DNA of 64,000 bases. It comes from PWQG01 sp040882255 (GTDB lineage: Bacteria; Pseudomonadota; Gammaproteobacteria; Pseudomonadales; Pseudohongiellaceae). Below the pieces are notes generated by a model, which was not told the DNA's origin, searched no databases, and saw nothing but the letters and a program-made list of their open reading frames with translations. Positions 62,868 to 64,000 of the stretch are shown one piece after another. Position 1 is the first letter of the stretch. Each line of letters starts with the position of its first letter. The position numbers and the translations under genes are program-made. The DNA lies in contig JBBEBP010000027.1 in the NCBI GenBank assembly GCA_040882255.1, forward strand, positions 8,148-72,147, in the 5' to 3' direction.

Positions 62868-63733
62868 TGAATGAGCAGCGATCAACCGTACTGGCCTGTA
62901 TCGACGGATCCGTGTTCAGCAGGGCCGTCGTCGATTACGCTGCCTGGGTGTCCCGCAAGGTATCGGGGCCCTTGAAGCTGTTGCATAATATCGAACACCG
63001 CGCCGCTCCAGTGCCCGATCTCAGCGGTAACCTCGGCCTGGGGGCCAGGGAAGATCTTCTTCAGGAGCTCACAGAGCTGGAGTCGCGGCGTAACCGGCTG
63101 TTGCTCCAACAGGGTCAGGAAATGCTGGAGGCCGCCCGGCAAAGGGCTGTCGACGCCGGTGTCGCGGAACCGGAAATGATGAAGCGGCATGGCAGCCTCG
63201 CCGAGTCCCTGATTGATCTGGAAGGAGAGATCCGGGTGCTGGTGCTGGGAATACGCGGCGAGGATCACGAGGATCAGGAGCGTTCCATCGGTTCGCAGCT
63301 GGAGACCGCGATCCGTGCCATGCATCGGCCCGTGCTGGTCGTGAACGGGGAATTTACGGCGGAGCCGCAGCGGATCATGCTGGCATGGGATGGCAGTGTC
63401 GCCGCGCGGAAGGCGCTGGAGATGGTATCCACCAGTCCGTTGTACCGGGGTATGGAATGCCATCTGGTTCATGTGTCCGCTGACGCTGATAGTGCCTCGG
63501 AACTGCTGGAAGAGGCGGCCAGCGTGTTGTCCCGGACGCCGGAGCTGACGCTGGTGACTGCCGCGTTGGAAGGGGATGTGGAGCAGGCGCTGCTGCGTTA
63601 CCAGCAGGAGAATGATATCCAGATGACGGTAATGGGCGCGTTTGGACACGGTCGCCTTCGAGAGCTGTTGTTCGGGTCCAGGACGGCCAATATGCTCCTG
63701 CAGTCCGTGGTGCCGTTGCTACTGTTGCGCTGA
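62867..63733 (+). CDS. Universal stress protein, tandem UspA domains
   Basis: A 288-residue cytoplasmic protein with two UspA-type domains (about 1-150 and 160-288). The first begins STVLACIDGSVFSRAVVDYA; the second begins IMLAWDGSVAARKALEMVST and ends in the ATP-binding loop MGAFGHGRLRELLFGSRTAN. It is translationally coupled to the SulP transporter, a frequent pairing, and may regulate it. The exact signal is unknown. Confidence 0.9.
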   Translation: MNEQRSTVLACIDGSVFSRAVVDYAAWVSRKVSGPLKLLHNIEHRAAPVPDLSGNLGLGAREDLLQELTELESRRNRLLLQQGQEMLEAARQRAVDAGVAEPEMMKRHGSLAESLIDLEGEIRVLVLGIRGEDHEDQERSIGSQLETAIRAMHRPVLVVNGEFTAEPQRIMLAWDGSVAARKALEMVSTSPLYRGMECHLVHVSADADSASELLEEAASVLSRTPELTLVTAALEGDVEQALLRYQQENDIQMTVMGAFGHGRLRELLFGSRTANMLLQSVVPLLLLR

Positions 63734-63766
63734 TGGGCAGATCCGGGAGAGAAGCCGGAGCGCCTC

Positions 63767-63796
63767 TTGACTTCCGGGTCGTCTGACCTCTATAAT
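63767..63796 (+). promoter_or_regulatory. Sigma-70 promoter of the initiator-tRNA transcript
   Basis: TTGACT (63767-63772), an 18-base spacer and TATAAT (63791-63796) form a strong promoter about 130 bases before the tRNA. A hairpin GATTCACC-GGCGGC-GGTGAATC (63862-63883) lies in the leader between them. Confidence 0.8.
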
Positions 63797-63928
63797 TCCG
63801 ACCCTTGAGATTGATGCCAGAGAAACAGCGGCCCAGGGGGTCGCTATTCGACAGTCTCGGGATTCACCGGCGGCGGTGAATCTGATGCAACAGGGAAGTG
63901 CCACACGGAAGAGTGGAACGAGTTTTGT

Positions 63929-64000
<72 letters not shown>

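Overview
The window is a gene-dense, GC-rich chromosomal segment of a gammaproteobacterium. The evidence is gene order: hslVU-DUF971-ubiE-ubiJ-ubiB-hisI-hisE-tatABC, mrcA/pilMNOPQ-aroK-aroB-hemE, and dapB-carAB-greA-yhbY-rlmE-ftsH-folP-glmM-tpiA-secG-tRNA-Leu-tRNA-fMet all follow layouts familiar from Pseudomonas and Chromatiales-type bacteria. A halophilic or purple-sulfur-bacterium relative would fit, but I cannot name a species. No prophage, complete insertion sequence, CRISPR array or rRNA operon is visible.

Layout. 1-2779 is a GldA/F/G-like ABC exporter operon (minus strand; GldG runs off the window). 3527-8312 holds ntrC, ntrB and glnA (minus), with a sigma-54/NtrC promoter in the glnA-thiI divergent gap. 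8653-12537 is thiI, typA and dtd (plus). 13226-26269 is a long minus-strand block: priA, a SPOR protein, hslV, hslU (heat-shock promoter), DUF971, ubiE, ubiJ, a three-gene bufferin-type cassette (precursor, DUF692/MNIO maturase, DUF2063 partner), ubiB, hisI, hisE and tatABC. 26413-27095 carries chorismate mutase and rpmE. 27306-29705 is PBP1A, divergent from pilMNOPQ-aroK-aroB-hemE-folK (29968-38676). Then come a small beta-barrel protein, the biotin genes (bioA and comF to the left, bioBFD to the right of a BirA operator), an acyl-CoA dehydrogenase, an ECF sigma/anti-sigma pair, and the dapB-to-tRNA-fMet housekeeping block, which has a SulP transporter and a universal stress protein inserted just before the initiator tRNA.

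The most unusual content is intergenic. Eight long imperfect palindromes (about 120-226 bp) fall into three families: four copies at 2894-6815, two at 12553-13194, and two at 27095-27258 and 35105-35245. In every family the central core is conserved, while the outer arms differ between copies yet remain self-complementary within each copy. In family 1, paired compensatory changes keep the stem intact. They sit in gene-free gaps, usually right after a stop codon, and the four family-1 copies bracket ntrBC as two similar pairs. I do not recognise family 1 or family 3 as described elements.

Other regulation seen in sequence: tandem NtrC sites plus a -24/-12 promoter for glnA; a sigma-32-type promoter for hslVU; a BirA operator over the bioB promoter; a terminator inside a 44-codon leader ORF that ends at the carA start, suggesting attenuation; and sigma-70-type promoters for rpmE and the initiator tRNA transcript.
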